This document shows, piece after piece, positions 41,458-53,426 of a stretch of 64,000 nucleotides of DNA. The DNA is from Leishmania mexicana MHOM/GT/2001/U1103 (lineage: Eukaryota > Euglenozoa > Kinetoplastea > Trypanosomatida > Trypanosomatidae). Location: contig NC_018324.1 of NCBI RefSeq assembly GCF_000234665.1, positions 2,044,428 through 2,108,427 on the forward strand, in the 5' to 3' direction. A program made the position numbers and the translations under genes. Below the pieces are notes generated by a model. It saw nothing but the letters and a program-made list of their open reading frames with translations, did not search any database and had not been told where the DNA came from. How positions within the stretch are numbered: the stretch's first letter is position 1; each line of letters opens with the position of its first letter.

Positions 41458-43449
41458 CTACGAGTAAGAAGTAGCGTTTGAGGGCAGCACGAACGGGTAG
41501 GAGACTGTCTGGTAGCTCCCTGTGTTCATAACAGGCACTTTGACAAACGTTGGTTGCTGAACATGGGAAGGGGCGGCGAGCGTTGTTGCCTGCAGTAAAT
41601 TTGGTCCCCTTTGTGGCGCCGACGAGTGTTGCGGTGCGACGGACTGCTGCTGCTGCGGCTGCTGTGCCGAGCTCACTACATAGTAGTAAGTCGGCTCCGC
41701 CACTCCACTGTGTGCGATAGAAAGCTGCTGCTGCTGTGCCTCCAATCGCTGCGGTTGAGGCGGCGTCGAGACGTTTGCCCAGTATATGCCCGGTGCTGGG
41801 TTCACTTGGCTTATGGGCGGGTAGTGCACCTGCACCAAGGAAAGGGACTGTGTGGCTGGCTGTGTATTCGTGACGGTTTGGCTAGGGAGGGTAATGGTGT
41901 GCACATTCGTCTGCTGCTGCTGCTGCTGCTGGGGCACGTACACGCAGGGAGCAAGTGTGTAGCTCATTGCGTGTTTCTGCTGCGGTGAGGCCGGCGTAAC
42001 GTAGTTGCCTGGGGTAAGAGCTGCCGCTGACTGCGGCCACATCGAAGAGCCTGTGTAGGTCGTCACGATACTCGACTGACTACCGAACAGTTGCCCGGCC
42101 TTCTGTTGCTGCTGCTGCTGCTGCTGCGAGTGCTGAATCAACTGACCCGGTCGGTTGACGGCCGCTCCGTTTGGGGCTCCACCACGGCTGCCTTGTCCGC
42201 CTTTACCGCTTTGACGTTTGTGGTGATCCGCAACCACAGCGTACAGAATCTCACTCAGCCCCAAACCAGTAATGGCGCGCGTCAGGTCGAGTTCCTCATG
42301 GTGGTGGTCGCACACGAAGCGGAACTCCACCGCCTCTGAGCGCAGAGGGTCGACCAGCGTGTTGCCGAGCTGCTGAAACTGATGTGCCGACCAGCCGCAC
42401 TGACTGCGCTCACCACCGAGATAGATGGTGACGCACGCGAAGTTCACCTGATACTCGGCGGACTGTGCGACCAACGACTCGCTGCGGAGAATGCGGAGCA
42501 CAGCAGCCAGTGCATCATTGCTGCGAAGTCGCGCGAAGTACATACGTTTCTTGTCTCGGTTCGTGCCGCGCCGAAGGACGCACGGAAGGCGGCGCAGTCG
42601 TTGATCCGCCGGCAAGCCGCTGCGAGCTTTTTCGGTGCACATGGCCGTTGTCGCGACAAACAAGCCACTCGAGTGCCCTTCAACTACGGAGGAAGCGGGG
42701 GTGCCGGCAGTGCGTACGATGCGCTCACACGGCGGAGTGAAGGCCTGCTCAACTGCTTCCATGCTCATGGTGCTTTGGTGCTGCTGCATCACCTTGGCAA
42801 CGATGGTGCTCACGTCCGCGACAATGGTGCCGATATTCTCGCCGTGTGTGTACTCGCAGAGAACCAGCTCGCCAACCTTGAGTGTCGCGCGCAGCGCCGC
42901 CGGCACAAAGCAAACACAGAACACCTTGTCGAAGACAACTAGAACGTGGACGCGCTCTGGCGATTCCTCTTTTTCCGGTGCCGCGGCGGCAGGAGACTCG
43001 GATGCGGCGACGCTAACGATGGGATTGGGATGGAGAGCATCGGGTTGCGGCACGTGACTAGCGGCAACCCGAGCGTCTGCGGATGTCACGGCCCCGCTCG
43101 CCTCTTCCGTGGTTTGCGCTGCGGAGACCGGGACATTGGGCTGCACCCCGGAGGAACCGCTGTTGCTCCACCCTTCAATGCCTGCATCTCCCTCCTTTGA
43201 TGGGGACCTAGCCGTTCCGTATTGCGGTGCGAGCTGAAGCGGCGTCTTGTGAAAGTGTCCTAGCGACTGCTGGGAGTATGGAGACTGGTGTTGCAGTTGC
43301 TGCTGCTGGTGCTGGCCAGTCGACTCGTTGAGAGACACGGTGATAGACGTGTCCGGGGGGAAACTCTGGAATACCTGGGGCAGAGAGAAGGACATGGGTG
43401 CGCCGATAATTCCCCGCTCGCATTCCACGTCTATCAAAGAAGAGTCCAT
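41458..43449 (-). CDS. PSP1 C-terminal-domain protein with polyglutamine tracts
   Basis: 663 residues from the ATG at 43449 (MDSSLIDVECERG). The longer open frame begins with a translated (CA)n microsatellite and is rejected. Residues ~167-400 match the PSP1 C-terminal region: VHVLVVFDKVFCVCFVPAALRATLKVGELVLCEYTHGENIGTIV (two strands around a KVGELVLCEY core) and later AEYQVNFACVTIYL. Flanks are disordered and Gln-rich: QQQQLQHQ near 50 and longer CAG-coded runs at ~435-445 (42100-42127) and ~510, followed by Pro/Gln/Ser/Thr sequence to the end. In kinetoplastids PSP1 proteins are linked to post-transcriptional control; that is from memory. Its flanks, 6 and 10 kb without genes, are the longest in the window. 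Confidence 0.88.
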   Translation of the reverse strand: MDSSLIDVECERGIIGAPMSFSLPQVFQSFPPDTSITVSLNESTGQHQQQQLQHQSPYSQQSLGHFHKTPLQLAPQYGTARSPSKEGDAGIEGWSNSGSSGVQPNVPVSAAQTTEEASGAVTSADARVAASHVPQPDALHPNPIVSVAASESPAAAAPEKEESPERVHVLVVFDKVFCVCFVPAALRATLKVGELVLCEYTHGENIGTIVADVSTIVAKVMQQHQSTMSMEAVEQAFTPPCERIVRTAGTPASSVVEGHSSGLFVATTAMCTEKARSGLPADQRLRRLPCVLRRGTNRDKKRMYFARLRSNDALAAVLRILRSESLVAQSAEYQVNFACVTIYLGGERSQCGWSAHQFQQLGNTLVDPLRSEAVEFRFVCDHHHEELDLTRAITGLGLSEILYAVVADHHKRQSGKGGQGSRGGAPNGAAVNRPGQLIQHSQQQQQQQQKAGQLFGSQSSIVTTYTGSSMWPQSAAALTPGNYVTPASPQQKHAMSYTLAPCVYVPQQQQQQQTNVHTITLPSQTVTNTQPATQSLSLVQVHYPPISQVNPAPGIYWANVSTPPQPQRLEAQQQQLSIAHSGVAEPTYYYVVSSAQQPQQQQSVAPQHSSAPQRGPNLLQATTLAAPSHVQQPTFVKVPVMNTGSYQTVSYPFVLPSNATSYS
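42100..42127 (-). repeat. Coding CAG repeat (polyQ)
   Basis: Plus-strand CTG repeats (interrupted once by TTG) encode eight consecutive glutamines within the PSP1 protein. A second run of six CTG units lies at about 41912-41930. Confidence 0.9.
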
Positions 43450-44584
43450 GCTGCCGGCGTGTACGTAGGTATGGACGTTTTTTTTTGTATATCTCTTTGG
43501 TAAAGATACGTGTGTACTCTCCCCTGTACGCTCTTGCCTAGCTCGGCGGCCGTGACGAGGAAAAGAGGGCAGTAACAATGGCCACAACACAGCGAACAAG
43601 ACAAGCCCAATGCCTGTACTCAATCGGCTGTTGACTGTGACACAGATGTTTGCCACACAAACACACACACACACACACAACACAGACAGTGACAAAAAGT
43701 AGGGTACAACAGTGGTAGACTAGGGCACGGCTGGCCAAACGACAATCCCAGCGATTGCAGGATTGGCAAGAAGATAAAAGGCAGCGAAACACCGACAACC
43801 ACGAGAGCACGGATGAAGACGGGTGATGATACGTTAGGGAGGGAGGGGGAGGGGGCAAACTAAAAAAAAACAAAAAGCGAAACAACAGTACGTAGTTTTG
43901 AACGACTGTCCACCACACATAAACCAAACCAACGGAAGACCGCAGACCAAAACGTAAGAGATAAGCCAAAACAAAGAGAGTGAGAGAGGTCACCGTGAAG
44001 TAAGCGCTAATGCGTTACACAATGGTGGTGGTGGGCGGGGGAAGGAAGCAGACAAAAGGATGAAATCGGGATAAAGTAGAGACGTGCGAGAGCGAGAGAA
44101 AGCCGCGTGCGCAGAGAGAGAGATGCTGGCGACTACACTTTTTTGTCACACACCACAAATTCAAAAAAAACGAACAAGGCAAAGGAGAGAGATGGAGAGT
44201 AGATTGTTGGCTTGAGTAAAGAAAAAAAGGATCGAAAGGCGACGATGACAAGGACAACGACAGCCGCGAAGAAAACACGAGATGGTGAGTATGCGCAGGG
44301 GAGGAAAAACAAGGTGAGGGTGGAGGGAAGAGATAAAACACGCTTAGGGACCGGCACACACTCACGATTGCAGGAGGCAATGCTGGAAGGGGTGGTGGTG
44401 GTGCTTATAGAGAGGCAAAGAGGCACAAACACGGACTGAAACACAGCGAGACTGCAGACTCGGATAAAGACAGGCACAACAAACAAAAGAGGGGTGATTG
44501 TTCCAACGAGTTCCTCTTTCTCTCGCCTTTTTGTGTGACGCGTGCAACACTGTGCGACGCAGAAGACGTAAGCGTGGTTCGTGT

Positions 44585-44606
44585 CTACGTATAAACGTAT
44601 ACGTAG
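44585..44606. other. Perfect 8-bp inverted repeat
   Basis: CTACGTAT at 44585-44592 pairs with ATACGTAG at 44599-44606 across a six-base loop. It is isolated in non-coding DNA; function unknown. Confidence 0.5.
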
Positions 44607-47600
44607 GGCCAATGCTTCGAAAAAAAAAGGTGCTTCTCCTTTCCTTCCTTTTGCTCTTCGTGTCTTGAAATCAAAAAGAAAATAGGAAATATCTTACCTT
44701 TTTTTGTCGTGCAAGATGGGGAGCCACCGTTGCGTCACGATTGCCACTCAACTACCTTTGCGTGTTTTCTTCGAATAAACAGCAGAAAGAGGTCTCTTTC
44801 CCGGGAAAACAAAACAGCAACAACAACAGCAACACACAGAGAAAAAAAAAACAGAAAATGGAGAGAGGCGCGCCACACCAAGAGGGATGCTTCCAGACAA
44901 GACGTGCAGAAAGGTGAGCGCGGCGTAAATGTGCAAGAAAGGGTAAGCGAAAGGGTACGCTGTAGGTTGTAATGAGGACAGCAGCAGCAACAACGACCGC
45001 AAACGTACACGGTCGTTGACAAAAAAAAATAACGAGGACAAACCGAGCAAAAAACGATGAGACAAACCAAAGTAGGTGAATGACGACCGAATGGCGGAGG
45101 GGAGGGGAGGGGACGGCAAACAACAAACAACAACAAAGAAACAAAAGAGGTGACACGAGGGACGGAGGCAGAGGCAGCGAGAGAGCGAGTGTCGGAGAAG
45201 AGAGTGAATTGCGAGCGCGCAAGTGTCTCACAAGAAGGCGCGCACACACACACGTCACCAATGATATACTGCAATGGCTTTGCTTACAAGGGGGACAACA
45301 AAAGGGAAAATAAATCAAGGAAAAAAAGTCACGTTAATCAAAAGACTGCACACGCAATCAGACGCCACCGCCCACGCGCACACGCACTTACGCACGCGAA
45401 AGTCGCAGTGTAAAGCAGTGAGGGTGGGGTGGGGGGTGGGTGGGGGAGGCAGAAGGTGTGCGCTGACCAAATACGCAAGAAAGGAAAATAATAATAAGAA
45501 ACCAGAAGGGATGACAAACACAAGAAGAGGAGAGGAGTCCCCCTAAAAAAGACACACACACACAAAAGAGGATTCAATCAAAGACAAAATTTCTCTTTTT
45601 CTTCTCCCTTTCGCGCCTGTTCGAATGCTGCAGCGAGCAGCAACAAGAAGAAACGACCAAAAAAAAAGAGCCAAACTAAATGGGGTTTCGTATTCGTTTG
45701 CTTGGTCGCTTGCCTCGGTCGGAGGAGGGAGGGAGGGGAAGGAGTCGGTGCAGGACGCTTGAGCGCACACAAACGGTATCAGCGAATAAGAGAAACAAAC
45801 ACAATCCGTGCAAGAAGAGAATCAAAATCGACACGGATCGTGACGCGGTGCCGGGGTGTGACGCTTCGTGTTGTCTTCTCTAATGTGGTGAAATAGAAGA
45901 AGATCGCCAGCGTCGAGGCAAGAGAGGGAGTGGGGGCAGAGAAAAGAAGCAGCAGGGACGCACAGCTCGCTTCTGGTGTCCTGTACAGGAAGAGAGGAAG
46001 AGGAAGAGAGGAAGCGAGGAAGGGGTTGTGTGTACGCCAAAGAAAGATGTAGTGCTGAAGAGATCACGCACGAGGAAAAAAAGGCACGTACACACACTAT
46101 CGGCGAATGGGAAGGCCCACAAAAAAAATCAGAACACAGATCGATGATAAACTAAAAAACAAGAAAGAAGTGCTGTACGAAAAAAAAGAGAAGAAACTGA
46201 GGAGCGCAAAAAAAAAGAAATGCACCGTCACTCACGCGCACTACTACGCAAAACACGACAGAAAGGGAGTGCGCGGGGCTTGGTAGCAGATGAGGGAGAA
46301 GCTGCTGTGAGAGACAGCCAGGTCCCGCGAGCAAAATGCAGGGAGAGGGAGGGGAGGGGGGAGGAAGAGGTTAAAAAAGAAAAAACTTCTGAAGAACGAA
46401 AGAAAGAAAAAAAAACAGCCTCTTCTGCTTTCTCCTTTCTCAAACACAACGGGGAGTCGAGTGATAAGAGATGGGGAGCTGGGAGTCGAGAAGGCTGATA
46501 GGAACAACAACAAAAACACAAGGCAGCAAAAACGGAGAAAAACTGGAAAAATAACTGAAAATACAAAACGAAAAACGAAAAACACGCGAAAACAGATCGA
46601 AATGAGTTCCACGTTCTCAAAGCGATCTTTGGTGCTGCCGGTGGTAACGGTGTCGCGCGGCAGCAGCGAGCAATGTGAGGTGCAGAGGGTTTGATGAAGG
46701 TCTGTTGTTGTTGTTGTTGTGTGTGTCTTTGTGGGGAGGGAGGGAGGGATCAGGCGCACTTGACTCTCCCCCGATAGTTCTCCCTCTTATTTCGTTTGCT
46801 GCGCTTTTTCCTTCTCTACCGTTCTCTCTTTGGAGAATGACGTTGTGTCGAGTAACAGGGAGCTCGGACAAAAACAAGAAAGCCAAGAAAAAAATGGAGA
46901 ACGCCGGCCTCCTCGATACACAAACACACGCACACGGAGAGACCCAGAGAGGCCAAACTACAAAGAAGAAAAGGACGATGCTTCACCTCGTTTTCTTTTG
47001 GAGTTCAACGCAGTCACAACAGAAAATTCTGCCTGAAAACGACGATGATGGCAAGGACCAGTACAAAAAAAAGCAGAAGGGGGAGGGAGTGGCTCAGTGC
47101 GCCACTTAGAAGTGTCACGACGCTGCGACGAAGGGATTTCGGAGGAAGGCAGGACGGGGGGGGGCAGAGCAAGGAAATGTGGGAGGGGAAGAAAAGAAAG
47201 GATTCGCGGCTGCTCGATCGACTGCAAGGTGGCGCAGGGATTGAGGAGGGGGAGTAGAAAATGCGCGTGTCGGATGAGAAGCAAGAAAATCGCGAGAGAG
47301 AGAGGACAACGGTGATGGTGATTTTAGAAAGGAGAAGGTGGTGATCATGAAAATATAGAAGTGAACGGACGTCCGCGGACTTTCAAAAAGGGGGACAAAA
47401 CAAAAGAAAAACGACTGCAATGAGTTTGTCAATGTGCATACAGCGAAAGATGAGTCAAGCAAACAAAAACGAAAATTTGATTCTTGGATTACTGTGACTT
47501 GCTTCTTTTGCTTGAGAGCGTACGCGCGTGTTGCACTCTTTTTTTTTTTTGACACGTCAACGTAAAGAAAAAAAAAACGTGCTCGTGATTTCGTCACTCT

Positions 47601-47754
47601 CTCGCCTCCTGGTCTACGTTCCTAACCCTTTGTTTCTCTTTAATCCGCTACGATTTCTGAAGAGCGGAAGGAGAAGCAGGAGAGAGAGAGAGAGCGGAGG
47701 ATAGGGGAGGGGAGAGGCTAGAGTGTGCTGTAGCGGAAAACAAGAAACTCATGC

Positions 47755-48108
47755 ACACACACACACACACAGACAAGAGAAGACGACAGGGGTGCCTCAC
47801 AGAACGACACGAGCAAAAAAAAAGACAGCGGCAACACAAAGAGCGAGACAAAAAACAACAACAACAACAAAAAAGGCTCTGATATTAAAAAAAAAGGATT
47901 ACCGCACTGCAGAGAACGTGGGGGAGGGCTGAAAACAAGCGCTTCCTTTTTTTGGTGGTGGTGGTGGTGGGGGGGGGTTGGTTGAGCTGTCCTTTCCCTT
48001 GTTGACTGCTAAATGCGTCTCTTCCTTTATTATTCAACGGAGGGGAGAACGAGGAGGAGACCAGAAAAAAAAGTTCAAACGACGCAAAACACACACACAC
48101 ACACACAC
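47755..48108. repeat. Two (AC)n microsatellites in the gene-free region
   Basis: Uninterrupted AC tracts of eight or more units at about 47755-47771 and 48089-48108, separated by A-rich and GGT-repeat sequence (47958-47970). They are representative of many similar tracts in 43.6-51.8 kb. Confidence 0.85.
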
Positions 48109-51100
48109 AAAGCACAATAACAGTCACCTGTTCTACCTTTGGTGCCTTCCACTTCGTTGCTTCTTTGTTCTTTTGGGAGGCGTCTCCGTGGGGAGTGGCT
48201 TGAGCGAGGTTGCGTGGCCGCTTGCTGGCTTTTGTTCGCCTTTCAGGTTCTCACTTCTCCAACGGTTGTTTTTTGTCTTTTTCGGCCGCTACCTGGCACT
48301 TTTCGTTTTTTTTCCGTTCCTCGGCGAGAAGTTTGAGTGAAAGGGCAAAGCCGTACACGAGACGTGCACTATCCCCCGCACGAAAAAAAATCGTAGATGA
48401 TGGTGATAAAGGGGTGCAGTGGAACACACGCTAGCGCTTCCTCGATGAAATAAAAAAAACGCCAAAGATGACGTCGGCCGCAGCGTGACAACTCAATCAA
48501 GCCGCCGACGTATCAGGGGTGGGGGATGGGGGGGGGGAGGAGGGGCGAGCAAAACAACAGCGGTGATGAAAGTAATTCACAAGTAGTCGCACGTATGCAT
48601 AGACACAAAAGATGCCTATCTGGTACCACGATCACTGCTCTCTCCCTCTATATCAACGGACGGCATGCAACACACGCGCGCGGAGAAACGGCTCAAGGAG
48701 AAAACAGCAACAGGGAGAATTGTGTACAGGAGAAAGGAGGGGGAGGGAATAGAGGACGAAAAGGGGGAGGCGACAGTAAGGAACACAGCTTCTCACAGGG
48801 AAAGTGGGCACGCATGAAAGCACAAAGCAAAAGGATGGAAAACGGCACAAGGAAGGAAATGAACGTGGCACGACAAGAAGAATATGAGAAGAGGAGGCGA
48901 AGCAACAGAGAAGACACCAGGTGCCCACGTACGAGGAACGAACCAAGCAAGAAGAGCAGGTGAGAGGCGCTACTACTCTTTTTTTTCCAGTGCTTGCGTA
49001 TTCCCTGATCTCGGACTCCAAAATTCAAAAAAAAACAAAGAAAAGGAGCAGGCGTTGGGCAAGGGCGGTTTGTGCAGTGTGGCGCGAGGGTGCGACACGG
49101 GCAAAGAGACAAGGGAAGACAGAGCAACCACAAGCCTACCCTCTCCTAAAAAAAAGAGCAGACGAATAAGCGGCGCAAACCCTGAAAACGAAGCAGCACA
49201 CACACACAAAAAGGAAAATGGAACACGACAGAGGTGGAAAGAAGAAAACACACACAAACACACACAGTGGAAACGAGAAAACACCAGGCGAGCAAGGAGA
49301 TTGACGTAAAAAAAAATGGAAACAAACAAAGCGAAGGAATAGGAGGCGAAAAGCGAAACAAACAAACAGAAAAATGGCGGTGCACACTTTCACACGGGAA
49401 ACAAGAAAAAATTTGTAGTGCGCACGGGGGAGGGAAAGACACACACACACACACACACGTGCAAAGAGGGGGAGAGTGGCGGCGACACACCGACGCGAAA
49501 GAGAGAGGGGTGTCTCTAATGTGGAGGATGCGCAGCAGTGGTGGTGCTCCTGCCTTTTGCGTGCTTGTGTGGAACGACGGGAGGGAGGGAGGGGGAGGGG
49601 GCGAGTAACGGCGACTTTCAGGAAGGAGGTAGCTGTGTTGAAGTAGCGTAAGCGCTTGTGGCTGTCGAGGTTTCTCCGCTGCTTTGCCGATTGCGTCTCA
49701 CTTCCACCAGCTTCTAGAACCTGATTTGATTTGCGTGTTTCAAAATAAACGACCAACGTCCTATGCACATACATTCATGCGACTACTACAGACATCGAAG
49801 GGGAAGGGGAAGGGGAAAGGAAGCTCAAAGAAAACGGCAACAAGACAAAAAAACAGAACAAAAGGAACAGAAGAGCAAGTCGAGAAACGAGTGCTTGGTT
49901 ATATAAAGGGCGAAGTCAACAGAGGTGTTTGTTCCGTAAGAACTGGATGATGATAAACACACACACACACAAACAAACAAACAAAAAAGAAAGACAACGG
50001 CGATGCGCTTCCTGTAAAGTCAATTGCCTTTTCCAGAAAAAAAATGAATGCGGCGCTTCTGCGTGGGCGTGTCAGTGGAGGGTAACGGCACGGCCAACTA
50101 CTCTCTGCCTCGGAAAAGAATAGCAAGGACAAGAGGATATACGCAGGTAAAGCAGTGGTGGTGGTGAAAAATGGTGGTCCGCAACACAAGTGATTCGCTT
50201 TGTGCGGAGCGTACAGTGAACAAGGAACAGAAACAGAACAACAACAAAAAAACAGAAAAAGCCGAAGAGGAGATGAAGGTGAGTAGGAAGTGGGAGAGTG
50301 AGGGGAGGGGGGTTGCAGACAAGGGCAACGCTGCAGTCACACTTTGTACAGGCACGGACACCGACGCACAAGCAAAAGGCAAAGAGGAAACTTTGTCTTT
50401 TTTTCTTTCCCCCTTTCTTTATTTGTATGCTTGACCGAAACGTCAGGAGGCGCAGGGGAAGGGAGATTCAACTACCATAAAAACAAAAGAGGGAAAAGAA
50501 AATGAGCACACGCACACACACAAGGCAAAATTTATGTCTGTATATACGTATAGATGTACCTTTGATGTATTCACGTTCACGAATACAAACACAGACACAG
50601 AGACGCACACCCGTGCGCACCCCACCAAACAACAAAATGAGGCAGAGGGAAAAAAGTGAAGTGATGCTTTTGAGGACGCAAAGTCAGGCAGCCAGTGAAT
50701 CCGTGAAAACAACGAATACCACAAGAGGGACTCTTCACACCGACTCGCGCAAGCACACGCCACGACACAGCAGCACCCAAAGTGGGGACAAGGGCGGAGG
50801 AAAATAAGCGTGAACAAGACAAGGAGAAAGCAAAGCAAGAACGGGGGAGAACACGAAGAAGAGAGAGAGGGTAAGATACAAAAAAGGGAAGAGATCGGGG
50901 ACGAAAGAGAGGTGGACAAGGCGAGCGAAAAAACCTTTTGAGCGAGTGGTTAGACGCACAAGCACACGCACACTACAGTTTTATTCAACGAGAGAAAGGG
51001 TGGTGATGCTATTCGATTGCGTTACTTGATTCAAAAGAAGTGAGGGAAGGGGGAGGGGAGGTAAAGGCGAAAAGCACAGGAAAAAAACGACGAGAAAGCA

Positions 51101-53426
51101 AAATAATAAAAAAACAGATGAACGAGAAGGACAAGGAAGGAAGTGGGATAACAAAATGAGCTGTGATGATTCGAAAAGAGGGGGGGGGGGAGTATTGAGT
51201 AGATGGCAATGCTTTCAAAGGGAAAACCCACAGAATAGACAAGGTGAAAAGAAAGAAAAGCATCCACCACGAACAAAAAAGGAAACCGAACCTTTTCTAT
51301 ATGATGTGCACGGCCACGGAAACCACAGGGAAACAAAATCAAGTCCAGAGAAGAGGAAGATAAAAAGCGAGCCAGAATCGACTCAACACACGAAGGGCGA
51401 GAACGAGGGCAGTGGGTTCGCAAGGAGCAGAGGAAGGAGGATTTCACAACTGGCGTTTGGCCACCGTGAAAAAGGAGAGCCACACACACACACAAGGGAA
51501 ACAGTGGTCGAGGCAGGGAGAAAAAAAGTATGAGGGAGAGGACAATCGCTCCTGCTGACTCTTCAAATGGTAAACACCAAGAGCGAGACCACTAACAGCA
51601 AACGGGAAGCTACCTCTTCGAAAGAGCTGACCACTTCTGAGCGCGGTGGAGGTGATGACGACGTAGAAATGAACAGAAAGGGGCGGGAAAAAAAGACTTA
51701 ATGACCAGACGAACAGAGTGAGCGAGCACCAACACGCAAAGAGCGAGTCAAAAGGAAAAAAAACGATAAGTCACCACAAAGGAGGCAAACACACACACAC
51801 ACATACACGAGCGTACTCCCCCACACAAATACGAAAAAAAAAACAGAAAAAAGGGAAGCACACAAAATCGTGAGAAGTGTAATATTCTTGCGTTTCGGTG
51901 GCGTGTGTGGATATTTTATGGGCGCCTGCTTTCGCCGACGAGGCAAGGGCGACCAAAAGCCACGTAGTTCTCTACGACTTCCGCAGTGCAAGTACAAGCG
52001 ATTTCCTTCGTTTTTTTCTCGTTTTTATCCCTTATATATATATGTGTATATGTGTGTGTTGTCCCTGCTCTCTGTTGCTGTTTTTATTTTTTTTCCTTCT
52101 TTGCTCCTCCCCTTTCTTTTCGTTTTAAAGTTTGTATATTGATGCTTTGGTTGTCACACACACTCTCGGGTGATATGCTCGGTTTTGCCCCTTTTTGCCC
52201 CTTTTTCGTTTTTTTTACTGGCCTCTTCCTACTTTTCCCTCGTCCGTATGTTCTGTTATTTTTTTTCCTTTTCTCCCTCCCTCTGTGTGTTTGCGACCTT
52301 GCGGCTGAGGTGGGATGCACGGTTGCTGCTTTTTGCTGTTTGCTTCACGAACAACAACAAAAAAGTGAATGCCTTTGCTTTCCCAGAGACAACCTTGCCG
52401 TTACCCTTCTCGCCTTTTTCCTTGAAATTTGCTTGCCAAGTTGGAGGATGTTATAAGCCGGAAAAACAGAAAACGAGCACCCAAGACGCACACACGTATG
52501 TTTGCTGGTGTCGTTCTTTCCGTGTGTTAGTTGTACGTATCAGCGGCCTGAGCGGTCAGAGGCAGACGAACAGAAAAGGGAACCGAGGAGGGCTGAGCGA
52601 GAACAGACAGGGAAAAGAACAACAACAAAACAAAAAAAACTGCCAAAAACAGAGGGGAGAGCGAGAGGAGGAGGGTGTGTGATATGTGCAAAGGTGAAGA
52701 GAGGGAGAGAAAAGAGAGGTGGCGGCCGATCTTGCGTGACTGGGATGGCGAACGTACGCACACGTGTAGGTATGTGTGTATGCTGCTCGCACGTGACCGC
52801 GTCTTTCAGTCTGTGTGCCCGTATTTCTTGACTGTCTCTGTGAAGGAGTGAGGTGGGGGGATTGGGAAAAGGATTTGCCTCACGCACTGGAGGGAGGGGA
52901 GGACGCAGAGCGCAAAGCAGCAACAACACCACACAGAAGAGGAGGGTGAAGGGGGTGTGGCAGAGAGAAGGGTGAGCATTTGTTGGTTATCCGAGAAGAA
53001 ATACGCGAACGCGAGCTGCGCACATCGCATCGATACTTCACGTAGGCGTGCATGGAGGGAGGCAAACGTGGACGGAGACTGGGGAAGTCACGAGTTTGCC
53101 TCGACAGCGCCTGCGTGTGTGCGCATGTGTGAGGAGAGGGGTGGAGGCCGCCATCTGCCTTGCAAAACAGCACCACTGAATGTAGCGGTTCGCTTCATCT
53201 GTGTGGTGCCGCCACAGGCGAACATATGTGTGTGTATACTGGCACACTCACTAGCGTAACGGATGCAGCGACATCAACGAAAAAAAGCGACAAAAAAACG
53301 AAGCAGAGGGCAGCAGGGGTGTACAAAAAACTCTGTAGGAGGAACAATGAAAAGTACACACAAGGAATGCAACGACGGTCAGAGCTCCTGTTAGCTTGTG
53401 CGCACTGAAAAGATGAGCACGGCCAG

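Larger units (their letters stand above)
43450..53426. other. 10-kb gene-free, strand-asymmetric region upstream of the PSP1 gene
   Basis: No frame on either strand looks like a gene. From about 43.8 to 51.8 kb the plus strand is dominated by A and G, so the transcript strand is pyrimidine-rich, with repeated (AC)n microsatellites (for example 43661-43680, 47755-47771, 48089-48108, 49440-49459) and G runs. Short inverted-composition islands occur at about 48.1-48.35 and 51.95-52.45 kb, where the plus strand turns T-rich. An 8-bp perfect hairpin lies at 44585-44606. The region should contain the 3' UTR of the 53.4-kb gene and the 5' UTR of PSP1, unless an unrecognised non-coding gene is present. 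Confidence 0.7.

Noticed and set aside
43450..43695. 82-codon N-terminal extension of the PSP1 protein
   Set aside because: It starts by translating a (CA)n microsatellite (CVCVCVCV) and its apparent signal-peptide look is a repeat artefact; the ATG at 43449 begins plausible protein.
47755..49460. Regularly recurring AC tracts considered as a CRISPR-like or satellite array
   Set aside because: Tracts are simple dinucleotides with irregular spacing and no shared repeat unit; ordinary microsatellites in a eukaryotic nuclear genome.
51986..52456. Hydrophobic 156-codon plus-strand frame that could look like a membrane protein
   Set aside because: Phe/Cys/Leu runs come from T-rich homopolymers and TGT repeats; wrong strand for the cluster.
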